Positions 37,246 to 44,991 of a DNA stretch of 64,000 nt are shown in pieces; the first letter of the stretch is position 1; each line of letters starts with the position of its first letter. The position numbers were made by a program, and so were the translations under genes. The notes beneath the pieces are model-generated. The model was given only the letters and a program-made list of their open reading frames with translations, was not told the DNA's origin and did not search any database. This stretch comes from Humibacillus xanthopallidus. GTDB lineage: Bacteria > Actinomycetota > Actinomycetes > Actinomycetales > Dermatophilaceae. The stretch is from assembly GCF_006717145.1 (NCBI RefSeq), contig NZ_VFQF01000001.1, positions 2,108,001-2,172,000 on the forward strand, given 5' to 3'.

Positions 37246-38247
37246 GTGCCCACAGATGCCCTCGTCATCGCTTCTGCGATCCTCGCCGTCGTGCTCGTCG
37301 TCAGCGCGGTCGGCAAGCTCCGGTCGCCTGCGGCGTCCGCCCAGGCCTTCACGGCCCTGAAGGTGCCGAGGCGCCTCCGCTCACCGCTCGTCGTCAAGTC
37401 GCTGCCCTGGGTCGAGATCGTGCTGGGGCTGGCCCTCGTCGTCGTGGGCGGCTGGCTCGGGGTCGTCGCCTCGCTCGCCGTGCTGGCGCTCTTCAGCGCC
37501 TACCTCGCGCTCGTCGTGCGCGCCCGGGGCTTCGAGACCGACGTCGACTGCGCCTGCTTCGGGAGCGTGGGGCCCGGCAAGATCACTCGCCTCACCGTGT
37601 GGCGCAACACGTGGCTGCTCGCGCTGGCGGTCGTCTCCCTCGTCGTGGCGACGACGGGCGATGCACTGCTGGCCCGGCTCGTCGACGGCACGGCGCCTTG
37701 GGAGTGGCTGCTCGCCGCAGCAGCGGCGGCCCTGACCGTGCTGCTCGTTCTGGGGACCGAGTCCGCGCCCGCGGATGTGCACGCGGCAGACGCACCCACG
37801 GTCACCGTGGGCGACGTCGCCGTCGAGGAAGGCGACTACATCCGCATGCGGACGCCGGCCGTGCCGATCCTGCTCGGCGACGGGTCGAGCACTACGCTGC
37901 GCAGGCTCAGCGCAGAGCGGCCTCAGCTGCTGCTCTACGTCTCCGAGTCCTGTGGCAGCTGCGAGCCGGTCATCGAGGCCGTGCCGACCTGGCGACAGCA
38001 GCTGCCACAGCTCGACGTGCGCCTCGTGCTGCGCTTCGGCCCGGAGTCGAGCTCCCTCTCGTCCACGGCGGAGCCCCTGAGCGTGCACGACACCGAGGGC
38101 CTGCTCTTCGAGACGTTCGACCTCCGCACGCCCTCGGCCGTCCTGCTCGGCGCAGACGGACTCCTCGCCGGCGGCCCCATCATCGGCAACGTCGCCGTCC
38201 CAGAGTTCGTCGACGACATCGCGGCCGAGCTCCGCGCCAACACCTGA
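37246..38247 (+). CDS. Membrane protein with MauE-like and thioredoxin-like domains
   Basis: A 333-residue fusion. Residues 1-170 hold four to five membrane helices of the MauE/DoxX type with the cysteine motif DCACFG (about residues 102-107). Residues 205-333 form a thioredoxin-like domain with a CGSC redox centre (LLYVSESCGSC). Such proteins move thiol-disulfide equivalents across the membrane. The GTG at 37246 is preferred, with TAGAAT five bases upstream; the longer frame from 37156 lies over the divergent xth start. It is convergent with a cysteine-rich Tat-exported protein, a possible client. Confidence 0.75.
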   Translation: MPTDALVIASAILAVVLVVSAVGKLRSPAASAQAFTALKVPRRLRSPLVVKSLPWVEIVLGLALVVVGGWLGVVASLAVLALFSAYLALVVRARGFETDVDCACFGSVGPGKITRLTVWRNTWLLALAVVSLVVATTGDALLARLVDGTAPWEWLLAAAAAALTVLLVLGTESAPADVHAADAPTVTVGDVAVEEGDYIRMRTPAVPILLGDGSSTTLRRLSAERPQLLLYVSESCGSCEPVIEAVPTWRQQLPQLDVRLVLRFGPESSSLSSTAEPLSVHDTEGLLFETFDLRTPSAVLLGADGLLAGGPIIGNVAVPEFVDDIAAELRANT

Positions 38248-38287
38248 TCGGGTCCGCTGCAACCGCGACGGCCCGGCGCGGGACATG

Positions 38288-38327
38288 ACCGTGGCGTGCG
38301 GCCCCGGAGGGGGCCGCACGCCACGGT
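38288..38327. terminator. Strong hairpin between convergent genes
   Basis: An 18-bp perfect stem (arms 38288-38305 and 38310-38327) with a GGAG loop lies 40 bases after the MauE-thioredoxin stop codon and just beyond the end of the duplicated tail of the exported-protein gene. There is no T-run on either strand, but its position between two convergent genes fits a bidirectional terminator. Confidence 0.65.
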
Positions 38328-38334
38328 GCGGTGC

Positions 38335-38543
38335 TCAGCAGTCCCCGGTGCAGCCCGGCGGGATCGGGCGCGGCGTGATCGAGCACGAACGCGGGCCCTT
38401 ACCCGGCAGCGAGCCGCCGGAGAAGCTCTTGGACTCCGGGATCAGCTGCCCGGCGGGATCGGGCGGGGCATGATCGTGCACGAGCCCTGGCCGTTGCCCG
38501 GCAGCGAGCCGCCGGAGAAGCTCTTGGACTCCGTGATCAGATC
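38335..38543. repeat. 95-bp tandem duplication at the 3' end of the exported-protein gene
   Basis: Sequence from 38354 recurs from 38449 with about 85-90 percent identity by eye, including an unbroken stretch of over 40 identical bases (38401-38438 against 38496-38533). The copy nearer the start is coding; its shift of 95 bases, not a multiple of three, puts the second copy in another frame. Read in that frame (38335-38445) the second copy encodes a variant of the same tail, LIPESKSFSGG... ending PIPPGCTGDC and a stop at 38335-38337. Confidence 0.85.
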
Positions 38544-39056
38544 CCCGGCCGCACCACAGTTAGCCGTGTTGTTGCAGTCGTACACCCGGTACGTGATGGT
38601 GACAGTGCCGGATGCACTGTTCCCGGTCAGCCCCGCCTCCGTGTAGATCAGGATCTGCTGGTCGAGCGACCCATCCGTGATACAGACTGTGTGGTTCGGG
38701 TCCGACCCACCACAGGTCGGCCCGCACGAGCAGACGCCCTGCGTCGGCGCCTGGACGATGAACTGCCCCGCGGACGCGAGACCCGACACCGCGATGCTCT
38801 CGACGACGACGACCGCGTCGCGCGGTTGCGGCCCGAGAACGTTGTTGCCCTTGAGCTCGAACACGTAGCCCTTATAGACCGAGTTGGAGCTACCCGGCAG
38901 CTTGCAGGCGTTCCCTGTCAGGGACAGCAAACCCACCGAGGCCGCGACCGTCGGGGCGGCGGCGGCCACAGCAACGGCCGGCACGGCCCAAGCAGCGCCC
39001 TTCACGACCGAGCGACGGCTCGGAGACGTCGAGGTGACGTCGTGGTTGTGCGACAT
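38442..39056 (-). CDS. Tat-exported cysteine-containing protein of unknown function
   Basis: A 204-residue protein with a twin-arginine signal (SRRSVVKGAAWAVPAVAVAAA). The mature part is a beta-rich, Asn/Thr/Gly-rich domain with about nine cysteines, including CSCGPTC, CNNTANC and a C-terminal SCTI, suggesting disulfides. The ATG at 39056 follows GGGGGA; a frame from 39167 adds non-signal sequence. The stop at 38442 lies at the junction of a 95-bp duplication, so the present tail (PIPPGS) may be a truncated form of an older one (PIPPGCTGDC). It lies 131 bases downstream of the polysaccharide operon, on the same strand. I do not recognise the family. Confidence 0.8.
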   Translation of the reverse strand: MSHNHDVTSTSPSRRSVVKGAAWAVPAVAVAAAAPTVAASVGLLSLTGNACKLPGSSNSVYKGYVFELKGNNVLGPQPRDAVVVVESIAVSGLASAGQFIVQAPTQGVCSCGPTCGGSDPNHTVCITDGSLDQQILIYTEAGLTGNSASGTVTITYRVYDCNNTANCGAAGDLITESKSFSGGSLPGNGQGSCTIMPRPIPPGS

Positions 39057-39162
39057 GGATGAATCCCCCACTCGAAGACTGAACCCCCAAGAACGGAGAC
39101 AACATACCGCACGCACGAGGGGGGCCGGGACCCGAATCCACCCCTCGATCGCGCCCGGGAAT

Positions 39163-39178
39163 GTCACGATTGCGTCAC
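39163..39178. promoter_or_regulatory. Direct repeat GTCAC-N6-GTCAC (possible MtrA box)
   Basis: GTCAC at 39163-39167 and again at 39174-39178, spaced by six bases, matches the GTNAC-N6-GTNAC pattern described for the actinobacterial envelope regulator MtrA. It lies about 110 bases upstream of the exported-protein gene and just after the PqqD-like stop codon. A weak -10 (TATGTT, complement 39101-39106) lies between. Evidence is a pattern match only. Confidence 0.35.
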
Positions 39179-39187
39179 ATCATGGGC

Positions 39188-39487
39188 TCAGGTGACGCAC
39201 AGGAGGCCCGCCTCGACCAGCCCTCGCACCGCCTCGCGGACTGCCCGCGACAGGTCACCGTCGGGAGGCGGGCCGAGGCGTTCGAGCATCGCGACCTCGA
39301 GCGCGTCGAACGTCGTGCCCTCGCCGACCGCCGCGAGCACCTCGACCCCGAGGTGCGAGAGTCGCACGACCCGGTGGGCCGCACCCGACGCGACCAGGAC
39401 GACGGTCCCGTCCTGCGTGTCGAGCCGGTCAACGACAGGCCGGAGGGAGAGGGCGCTGGCGGGCCCCCATTCGACGTCGTCGCTCAT
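39188..39487 (-). CDS. PqqD-like small protein
   Basis: A 99-residue protein of the PqqD/RRE type, a winged-helix fold that binds peptides in RiPP pathways. Features are a beta-hairpin start (LSLRPVVDRLDTQDGTVVLV), the central LSHLGVEVLAAVGEGTTFDALE and a C-terminal helix ending VEAGLLCVT. It overlaps the HprK-like gene by ATGA and ends the polysaccharide operon. Related PqqD-HprK pairs occur in exopolysaccharide loci of other bacteria (the HPr-rel-A type systems), where the peptide partner is unclear. No enzyme of a classical RiPP pathway is nearby. Confidence 0.75.
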   Translation of the reverse strand: MSDDVEWGPASALSLRPVVDRLDTQDGTVVLVASGAAHRVVRLSHLGVEVLAAVGEGTTFDALEVAMLERLGPPPDGDLSRAVREAVRGLVEAGLLCVT

Positions 39488-40266
39488 CGGACCGCCGCCA
39501 GCACGTCGCTCACGAGCGGGTCGAGATCGGCGGCGTCGTGGTAGCGGACGACCCGCAGACCGCCGATCGTGTGCAGCAGGTCGGAGAGCGCGTGGAGCGG
39601 CCGGTCGATCCGGGCCAACGACGACGTCTCCGGCCCGAGCATGACGAGAGCGTCCAGCGGATCGACTACCTCGAGCTCGATGGGGAGGCCGGGGTCGAGG
39701 TCACGCCGCAGCACGACCATGCCCGCGAGCCATGGCGTGGCCCGTGGCACCTCGAGCCCGACGGAGAGCGGAGACGTCTCGTCCTTGGGACCTCCGGTCG
39801 GCCGCCGCACCGAGAGCGGCTTGCTGTAGGTCTCGATGACGAGGTCGCCCCGCACCCCCACCGTCTCGTCGGTGACGTAGCCACGACCGGGGCCGAGGGT
39901 CCGCACGAGCGTCGTCTTGCCGGTGCCCCCGGGGGCGACGAACGCGAGCGTCGCGCCGGAGCGCTGGTTGCTCAGGGCTCCTGCGTGGAACATGAACAGC
40001 TGCCCCGCCCGTGCCTCGATCGCGGCACGCGTCACCTCCTGCGTGATGTGGCTGAGGGTCGAGGCGAGCCCGTCGGGCGTCCGGTCGCCCCCCTCCGGCA
40101 GGGGCCCGGGAGTGACGACCCGCGGCCCTCCCGCGGCGGGCTCGCACAGCACCGCCTCCCAAGCCCGCTCGAGCGGCCCGAGGAGGAGGTCGTCGGGCAC
40201 GTCGATGGCCACCGTGACGCCGAGCGCCCTCACGTGCAGGACCGACACCGCCCTCTCGACGCTCAT
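39484..40266 (-). CDS. HprK-like serine kinase family protein
   Basis: A 260-residue protein resembling the C-terminal kinase domain of HPr kinase/phosphorylase. It has FMFHAGALSN followed by Walker A APGGTGKTTL (111-120) and, later, YVTDETVGV as the acidic motif. It lacks the N-terminal domain of true HprK and there is no phosphotransferase gene nearby, so HPr is not a likely substrate. It is coupled by ATGA overlaps to the GT4 gene upstream and to the PqqD-like gene downstream. The kinase-PqqD pair may act on a peptide or on a component of polysaccharide assembly; this is inference. Confidence 0.75.
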   Translation of the reverse strand: MSVERAVSVLHVRALGVTVAIDVPDDLLLGPLERAWEAVLCEPAAGGPRVVTPGPLPEGGDRTPDGLASTLSHITQEVTRAAIEARAGQLFMFHAGALSNQRSGATLAFVAPGGTGKTTLVRTLGPGRGYVTDETVGVRGDLVIETYSKPLSVRRPTGGPKDETSPLSVGLEVPRATPWLAGMVVLRRDLDPGLPIELEVVDPLDALVMLGPETSSLARIDRPLHALSDLLHTIGGLRVVRYHDAADLDPLVSDVLAAVR

Positions 40267-41417
40267 GCCGAGCCCCTTGCGTTCAGCCTCGCGAGCACCG
40301 TCGCCATCTGGTCGACACGTCGCGACCAGTCGATGGACGCCAGTCGCCCGGCGGCGACCAGCGCCGAGGCCCCCACACCCGGCGCCCCCACCGCGTCGAG
40401 GGTGCCCAGGGTCGCTGCGACGAAGTCGCCGGAGTCGGCGACTGTCACAAGGTCGTCATCGGAGTCGCGAAAGCCGGCCACCGGTGTGGAGACGACCGGC
40501 CGCCCCGCAGCCTGGTACTCGTAGAGCTTGATCGGGTCGAGGCTGTCGGTGAAGGGCGTGACGGCGTGAGGCACGACGAGGACGTCGGCGTGCTGGAGAT
40601 GGGCCGGAACCTCGCCGCTCGGTCGCGCCCCGAGGAGCACGACTCCTGCCTCCTCGAGCACCGACCTCTGAGCGGCCTCGAGGGCATCGGGCCCGAGCAG
40701 CACGAGGTGCCCACGGCCCTCCAGCGCGTGAGCGAGCCGGGCGCACAGCGCGACGTCGAGGCGGTCACCGTGAAGCGTGCCGGCATACAGGACGACGGGA
40801 CCGTCGGGCAGGCCGGCTGGACGCTCGTGCGCCACCGCGTAGGCCGCCGCGTCGACGCCGTTCGGGATGAGGGTGACGTCGCGGCCCTCGCCCTTGCTCG
40901 CGGCGAGCGCAGGCGAGCAGACGACGACCTCGTCGCACCGCGACAGCAGCACGGACTCCTGCGCCTGGATGCGGGCGGTCTCGGCAGGCGGCCGGTCGGC
41001 CAGGGTCCAGTCGTCGGTGACGTCGTAGAGCGATCGCCACGTCGTCGCGCCCACGAGCATCGCCCCACGGGGATCGTTGACCCAGAGCACGGGGTCGCCC
41101 ATGCCGAGTCCTCGGGCAGAACGGACGACCTGCCGCGCCCACCGCTCGTCGACAGACCTGTCGACCCGGCGCGGCAGCCACTTGGTCGGCTCGAGCAGCC
41201 ACAAGGACCCCGCAGGTATGCCGTCCCCCTCGTGGGCGCGCAGCCCTCGGCCGCGTCGTGGTCGACCCCCACCCAGACCGGCGTGCAGCGGGTCGGTGGC
41301 CGGCTCGACGAAGAGCACCCGCGGACCGGGGTCGCGTCGGAGCAGGCCCGCGACTAGGTGCTGGTTGCGCCGCCAGACGGTGTCCCAGGCCTCGAGCGAG
41401 GTCACGACGAGATCCAC
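40263..41417 (-). CDS. Glycosyltransferase, GT-B fold (GT4-like)
   Basis: A 384-residue GT-B type enzyme of the group that opens with a WDTVWRRNQHL motif. The C-terminal half has the hinge LIPNGVDAAAYA, the strand GPVVLYAGTLHGDRLD and the site FTDSLDPIKLYEYQAAGRPVV in place of the usual E-x7-E. The GTG start at 41417 directly abuts the stop of the preceding GT gene, and its stop overlaps the HprK-like start. Donor and acceptor are unknown. Confidence 0.85.
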   Translation of the reverse strand: MDLVVTSLEAWDTVWRRNQHLVAGLLRRDPGPRVLFVEPATDPLHAGLGGGRPRRGRGLRAHEGDGIPAGSLWLLEPTKWLPRRVDRSVDERWARQVVRSARGLGMGDPVLWVNDPRGAMLVGATTWRSLYDVTDDWTLADRPPAETARIQAQESVLLSRCDEVVVCSPALAASKGEGRDVTLIPNGVDAAAYAVAHERPAGLPDGPVVLYAGTLHGDRLDVALCARLAHALEGRGHLVLLGPDALEAAQRSVLEEAGVVLLGARPSGEVPAHLQHADVLVVPHAVTPFTDSLDPIKLYEYQAAGRPVVSTPVAGFRDSDDDLVTVADSGDFVAATLGTLDAVGAPGVGASALVAAGRLASIDWSRRVDQMATVLARLNARGSA

Positions 41418-42437
41418 TCAGATCACCTCGCGATAGACGGCAGCGGTCTGGAGCGCCTGGTGCTCGGGGGTGAAGCGCTCGCGCTGGGCTCGCTGGAGCA
41501 CGGCGCCGTAGGCGTCCCGCGCAGCCGGGTCGAGCGCCAGCCCGCGGAGAAGGGAGCCAGCAGCGTCGGCGTCGCCGGGGGCATGGAGGGCGGCGCCCCG
41601 CACGCTGCCGACGGTCTCGAGATGGCCCCCCGCACCCACGGCGACGACGGGCAGCGCCTCGGCCATCGCCTCGAGCACCGTGAGGCCGAGCCCCTCGACC
41701 CGGCACGGAGCCAGCAGGACCGACGCGTGTCGCATCAGCTGCGTCACGTCACCGCGGTGCCCGAGGAAGTCGGTGGACGGCGCGATGCCGAGCCGGGTGG
41801 CCAGGGCCTCGAGGCGCTGCCGCTCGGCTCCGCCACCCGCCAGCTCGAGGCGCCAACCCTGCCCGGCGAGGCCGGACCGGGCGAAGGCCGTCATCGCGAC
41901 CTCCGTCTCCTTCTCCGCCTCGAGACGCTGGGCCACGAGGACGGTCGGTCGCCGCTGCGAGGCCGGGACCGTCGAGCCGGCCGACAGGACACCGGGGTGG
42001 ATGACCGTGCTCGTGCCTCCGATGCTCCGCGCGACGTAGTCACTGATCGCGATCTGGGCAGAGACCCGCGCGGCGGCTGCTGCAGCGGCCAGGCTGGACG
42101 CCGGGTTGCTGCCGCGCACGCGGGCGAAGTGCCTCGTGACGACGAGCGGTGTCGACGAGCCGAGCAGCGCTGTGGCACAAGCGATCTCGGCGGCAGTCAT
42201 GTGCGCGTGGACGATGTCGGCCCCGCGCTGCCAGTGGCGCACGGCTCTCACCACATCGGCGACGGTTCGCGCCGGCACGAGCCGGGCAGCGCCCTCGACG
42301 GCGCCAGCCATGCGGTCGGGGTCACCGCCGATGACGACGACCTCGTCACCGGCCGCCACCTGCGCGCACGCGAGCCGTGCCACGTGGCTCTCGACCCCGG
42401 CGAAGGCGTCCGAGCGCACCGCGTGCAGGACCCTCAC
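41418..42437 (-). CDS. Glycosyltransferase family 4
   Basis: A 339-residue GT-B enzyme with the N-terminal FAGVESHVARLA loop, the strand PTVLVAQRLEAEKE for the donor domain, and the donor site PCRVEGLGLTVLEAMAEALPVV with E-x7-E spacing. The GTG at 42437 overlaps the upstream stop by GTGA; the frame further upstream lies inside the previous gene. One of three consecutive GT4 genes in the operon, so probably one step in building the repeat unit. Confidence 0.87.
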   Translation of the reverse strand: MRVLHAVRSDAFAGVESHVARLACAQVAAGDEVVVIGGDPDRMAGAVEGAARLVPARTVADVVRAVRHWQRGADIVHAHMTAAEIACATALLGSSTPLVVTRHFARVRGSNPASSLAAAAAAARVSAQIAISDYVARSIGGTSTVIHPGVLSAGSTVPASQRRPTVLVAQRLEAEKETEVAMTAFARSGLAGQGWRLELAGGGAERQRLEALATRLGIAPSTDFLGHRGDVTQLMRHASVLLAPCRVEGLGLTVLEAMAEALPVVAVGAGGHLETVGSVRGAALHAPGDADAAGSLLRGLALDPAARDAYGAVLQRAQRERFTPEHQALQTAAVYREVI

Positions 42438-43627
42438 TGACGGCTCCCGTTCGACACCGGACGGGTCGCTGCCAGAGGGTCCACCGCACGCATCTCTCCC
42501 AGCGGGTCCACCCCGCGCACCTCGCCGAGCAGATCGAGGTAGCGCCGCGCCACCCTCGACCACGAGTGCTCCTCTGCGGTGGCCCGCGCGTGGCGCGCCA
42601 GCTCTGCGGCATCTGCGTCGAGCACCGCCACGAGGCCTCGCACGACGGCGGCCGGAGTCGCCTCGACGACGGCGCCGTTGACCCCGTCGGCCACGAGGTC
42701 AGGCACGCAGCCCGTCGGGGTCGCGACCACGGGGACGCCCGAGGCCAACGCCTCGAGGACGACGAGGCCGAAGGACTCGTAGGCGCTCGGCATCACGAGG
42801 ACGTCTGCGGCGTGGAGCCACGGCCTCGGGTCGGCATGCGGACCGTCGAAGTGCACCCGGTCCGCGAGCCCGGCCGCGGCGGCCGATGACGAGGCCTGGG
42901 CGACGAGGTCGGGGGTGCCGCCGACGACGTGGAGGTGGGTGCGGTCATCGAGTCCGGCCATGGCCTCGACGAGCACCGGCAGACCCTTGCGACCGAACTC
43001 GTTGCCGATGAAGAGCACGACACGCTCGTCCGAGGAACGCCCCAGGGAGGCGCGCGCCTCGCTGCGCTCCTCCGGGGTGGGCGGACGGAATCGTTCGATG
43101 TCGACGCCGTTGCCGATGACGACCGTCGGGATCGCGAGCCTCGGGTAGCTCTGGCGCAGCAACGCCTCCTCGGCGCTGACGAGGTTGACGACCACCCGGT
43201 GCGACCCGCGCCGGGAGTAGCGCAGCCGGTCGCGAGTGGTGGTGAAGAGGTGGAGGGGGTTGCGCAGCATCCGCAGCCGGTAGTGCCCCCGGGCCTTCAT
43301 GGCGGCCTGGACGATGCCGTGGTTGACGTAGACGTCGCCGGCGACCACGTCGTTGTGGCAGACCGACAGCTGCTCCGGGTGCGCGCGGAGGTAGGCCCTG
43401 GCCCGACGCGTACCGACGGTCGAGAACCACACGACACGAGCGATGAGCGCCAGCCGGCCGCGCACGCCGCCACCCGGCCGGGGCAGCCACTCACCGCCCG
43501 CCTCGCTCAGGGAGAAGTGCCGGACGTCGAGCCCGAGACGGGTCCACTCCTGCTCGAGGTGGTGGGCCACCGCACCGACCCCGGTGCCGGGGCCGATCTC
43601 AGGGGTGATCTGCACGATCACGGTCAT
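42434..43627 (-). CDS. Glycosyltransferase family 4
   Basis: A 397-residue GT-B enzyme. It opens with the glycogen-synthase-like IGPGTGVGAVAHHL, then the hinge VIGNGVDIERFRP, then RVVLFIGNEFGRKGLPVL and the donor site PSAYESFGLVVLEALASGVPVV (E-x7-E). A Cys-His-Asn stretch (SVCHNDVVAGDVYVNHG) marks the N-terminal domain. About 25 residues at the C terminus contain two near-identical copies of a VDPLGEMRAVDPL-like motif, an odd repeat. It overlaps the Wzy-like gene by ATGA. Confidence 0.88.
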   Translation of the reverse strand: MTVIVQITPEIGPGTGVGAVAHHLEQEWTRLGLDVRHFSLSEAGGEWLPRPGGGVRGRLALIARVVWFSTVGTRRARAYLRAHPEQLSVCHNDVVAGDVYVNHGIVQAAMKARGHYRLRMLRNPLHLFTTTRDRLRYSRRGSHRVVVNLVSAEEALLRQSYPRLAIPTVVIGNGVDIERFRPPTPEERSEARASLGRSSDERVVLFIGNEFGRKGLPVLVEAMAGLDDRTHLHVVGGTPDLVAQASSSAAAAGLADRVHFDGPHADPRPWLHAADVLVMPSAYESFGLVVLEALASGVPVVATPTGCVPDLVADGVNGAVVEATPAAVVRGLVAVLDADAAELARHARATAEEHSWSRVARRYLDLLGEVRGVDPLGEMRAVDPLAATRPVSNGSRQ

Positions 43628-44991
43628 CGGGAGACCACCGGGTTCACGGGCCCCGTCGACGCTGAGGCCGACGCGGGCCCGAGGGCTGGCTCAGTGTCTG
43701 CGCTCTGCTCGGCATGTCGCTGCGCGCCCAGGCACAGGCCGAGCACGACGAAGGGCAGCGAGGACTGCACTGCCGCCCAGTAGAGGTCGAACTGCCCCTG
43801 GACGAGGCGCGAGACGAGCACGGCCACCGCCAGGGAGCCGTAGACGGGGTCCAGCCTCCACGAGACCCGCAGGGCGACGACCATGAGGACGACGAAGCCC
43901 ACCAGGCCGAGCACCCCGGCCGACGTCAGCACCTCGATCTCCGCGTTGGGAGGCTGGAACTGGAAGGGGAAGCGGTCGGTGTACCACCAGCGCAAACCCA
44001 CCCCGAACCACGGGTCGGTGCTCCACACCGTGAGCGAGTCCTGGAACCACGAGAGCCGCTGCAGGGCGGAGTTGAACTGGTTGTCGGACTTGAGCTGGTC
44101 CTGGACGAGGTTGGTGATCCCCACGAGGATCGGCGCGAGGAGCAGCAGCAGCAGCTTGGAGCGCTTGCGGTCCGTGTTGGAGCGCAGCACGAGCACGAAG
44201 ATCGCGCCCACGAGACCGACGACCGCCTGCCGCGACTGGGTGAAGAGCACTGCCGTCATCATGAGCGTCATCAAGACCACCGAGACGGGCTTCGACAGGC
44301 CCGCCCACCGCGGGCGGGCATAGACCATCGCGGCGCCCAGGCCGCAGAGGGTGCCCGCGAAGTTCTTGTGCATGGGGAAGGGAATACTGGGATAGACGGG
44401 TGAGAAGTCGCCCTTGGCGACCTGCATCAGTCCCTCGAAGACGGTGATGGCGGCCAAGGCGCCGATCGTGAAGATGAGCAGTCGCACCCCCAGACGTCCG
44501 TAGCCGTTGGCGCCGACCGCCCACCCGACGAGCAGTCCCCCGGCCACCATCATCCAGGCATGCGCCCACTCGACGGCGTTGGCGGCATACGGGTTGTTGA
44601 CGACGGCCATGAGGGTCGTGAACTGGTAGAAGGCCGAGGCCCAGAGGACCGCGCGCAGGCCGGGGGCGAAGGGGCGCCGGGCCATGAAGAGCGCCGGAAT
44701 CGTCGCGGCGGCGAGCACGAAGTCCGAGAGGGACAGGTCGACCCCGCCGCCGCCGACGCGGAGCACGACGAGCAGGAGGGGCAGACAGATCAGAGGGATC
44801 AATCCCGGCTGCAGCGCCGTGACGCCCATGGCCAGCACGGCCGCTGAGATCACGACCGCTGCCTCTGGCGTCGTCACGGACAGCCGGGCGACAACGAGCG
44901 CGAGCACCACGCCGCCCGCGACCAAGGCGGCCTGCAGGGCGCGATCCCGGGTCAGGGCTCCCTGGAGTCGCTCGAGCACCGGCGAACTCAT
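43624..44991 (-). CDS. O-antigen ligase / polysaccharide polymerase (Wzy-like)
   Basis: A 455-residue membrane protein with about eleven hydrophobic segments and a large extracytoplasmic loop (about residues 290-380). The Wzy_C/O-antigen ligase pattern is recognisable: FTQSRQAVVGLV and, in the loop, DPWFGVGLRWW, close to the loop motif of these enzymes. It would polymerise or ligate lipid-linked repeat units outside the membrane. The ATG at 44991 overlaps the GT4-GT2 gene stop by ATGA; a longer frame to 45945 is antisense noise. Whether it polymerises or ligates cannot be told. Confidence 0.86.
   Translation of the reverse strand: MSSPVLERLQGALTRDRALQAALVAGGVVLALVVARLSVTTPEAAVVISAAVLAMGVTALQPGLIPLICLPLLLVVLRVGGGGVDLSLSDFVLAAATIPALFMARRPFAPGLRAVLWASAFYQFTTLMAVVNNPYAANAVEWAHAWMMVAGGLLVGWAVGANGYGRLGVRLLIFTIGALAAITVFEGLMQVAKGDFSPVYPSIPFPMHKNFAGTLCGLGAAMVYARPRWAGLSKPVSVVLMTLMMTAVLFTQSRQAVVGLVGAIFVLVLRSNTDRKRSKLLLLLLAPILVGITNLVQDQLKSDNQFNSALQRLSWFQDSLTVWSTDPWFGVGLRWWYTDRFPFQFQPPNAEIEVLTSAGVLGLVGFVVLMVVALRVSWRLDPVYGSLAVAVLVSRLVQGQFDLYWAAVQSSLPFVVLGLCLGAQRHAEQSADTEPALGPASASASTGPVNPVVSR

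Noticed and set aside
39159-39182. CRP-type site (TGTGA-N6-TCACA) upstream of the exported protein
   Set aside because: The GTCAC elements are in direct, not inverted, orientation with six bases between them.
39484-40266. True HPr kinase/phosphorylase of carbon catabolite control
   Set aside because: The N-terminal domain is missing, no ptsH or PTS gene is nearby, and the gene is coupled to a PqqD-like gene and glycosyltransferases.
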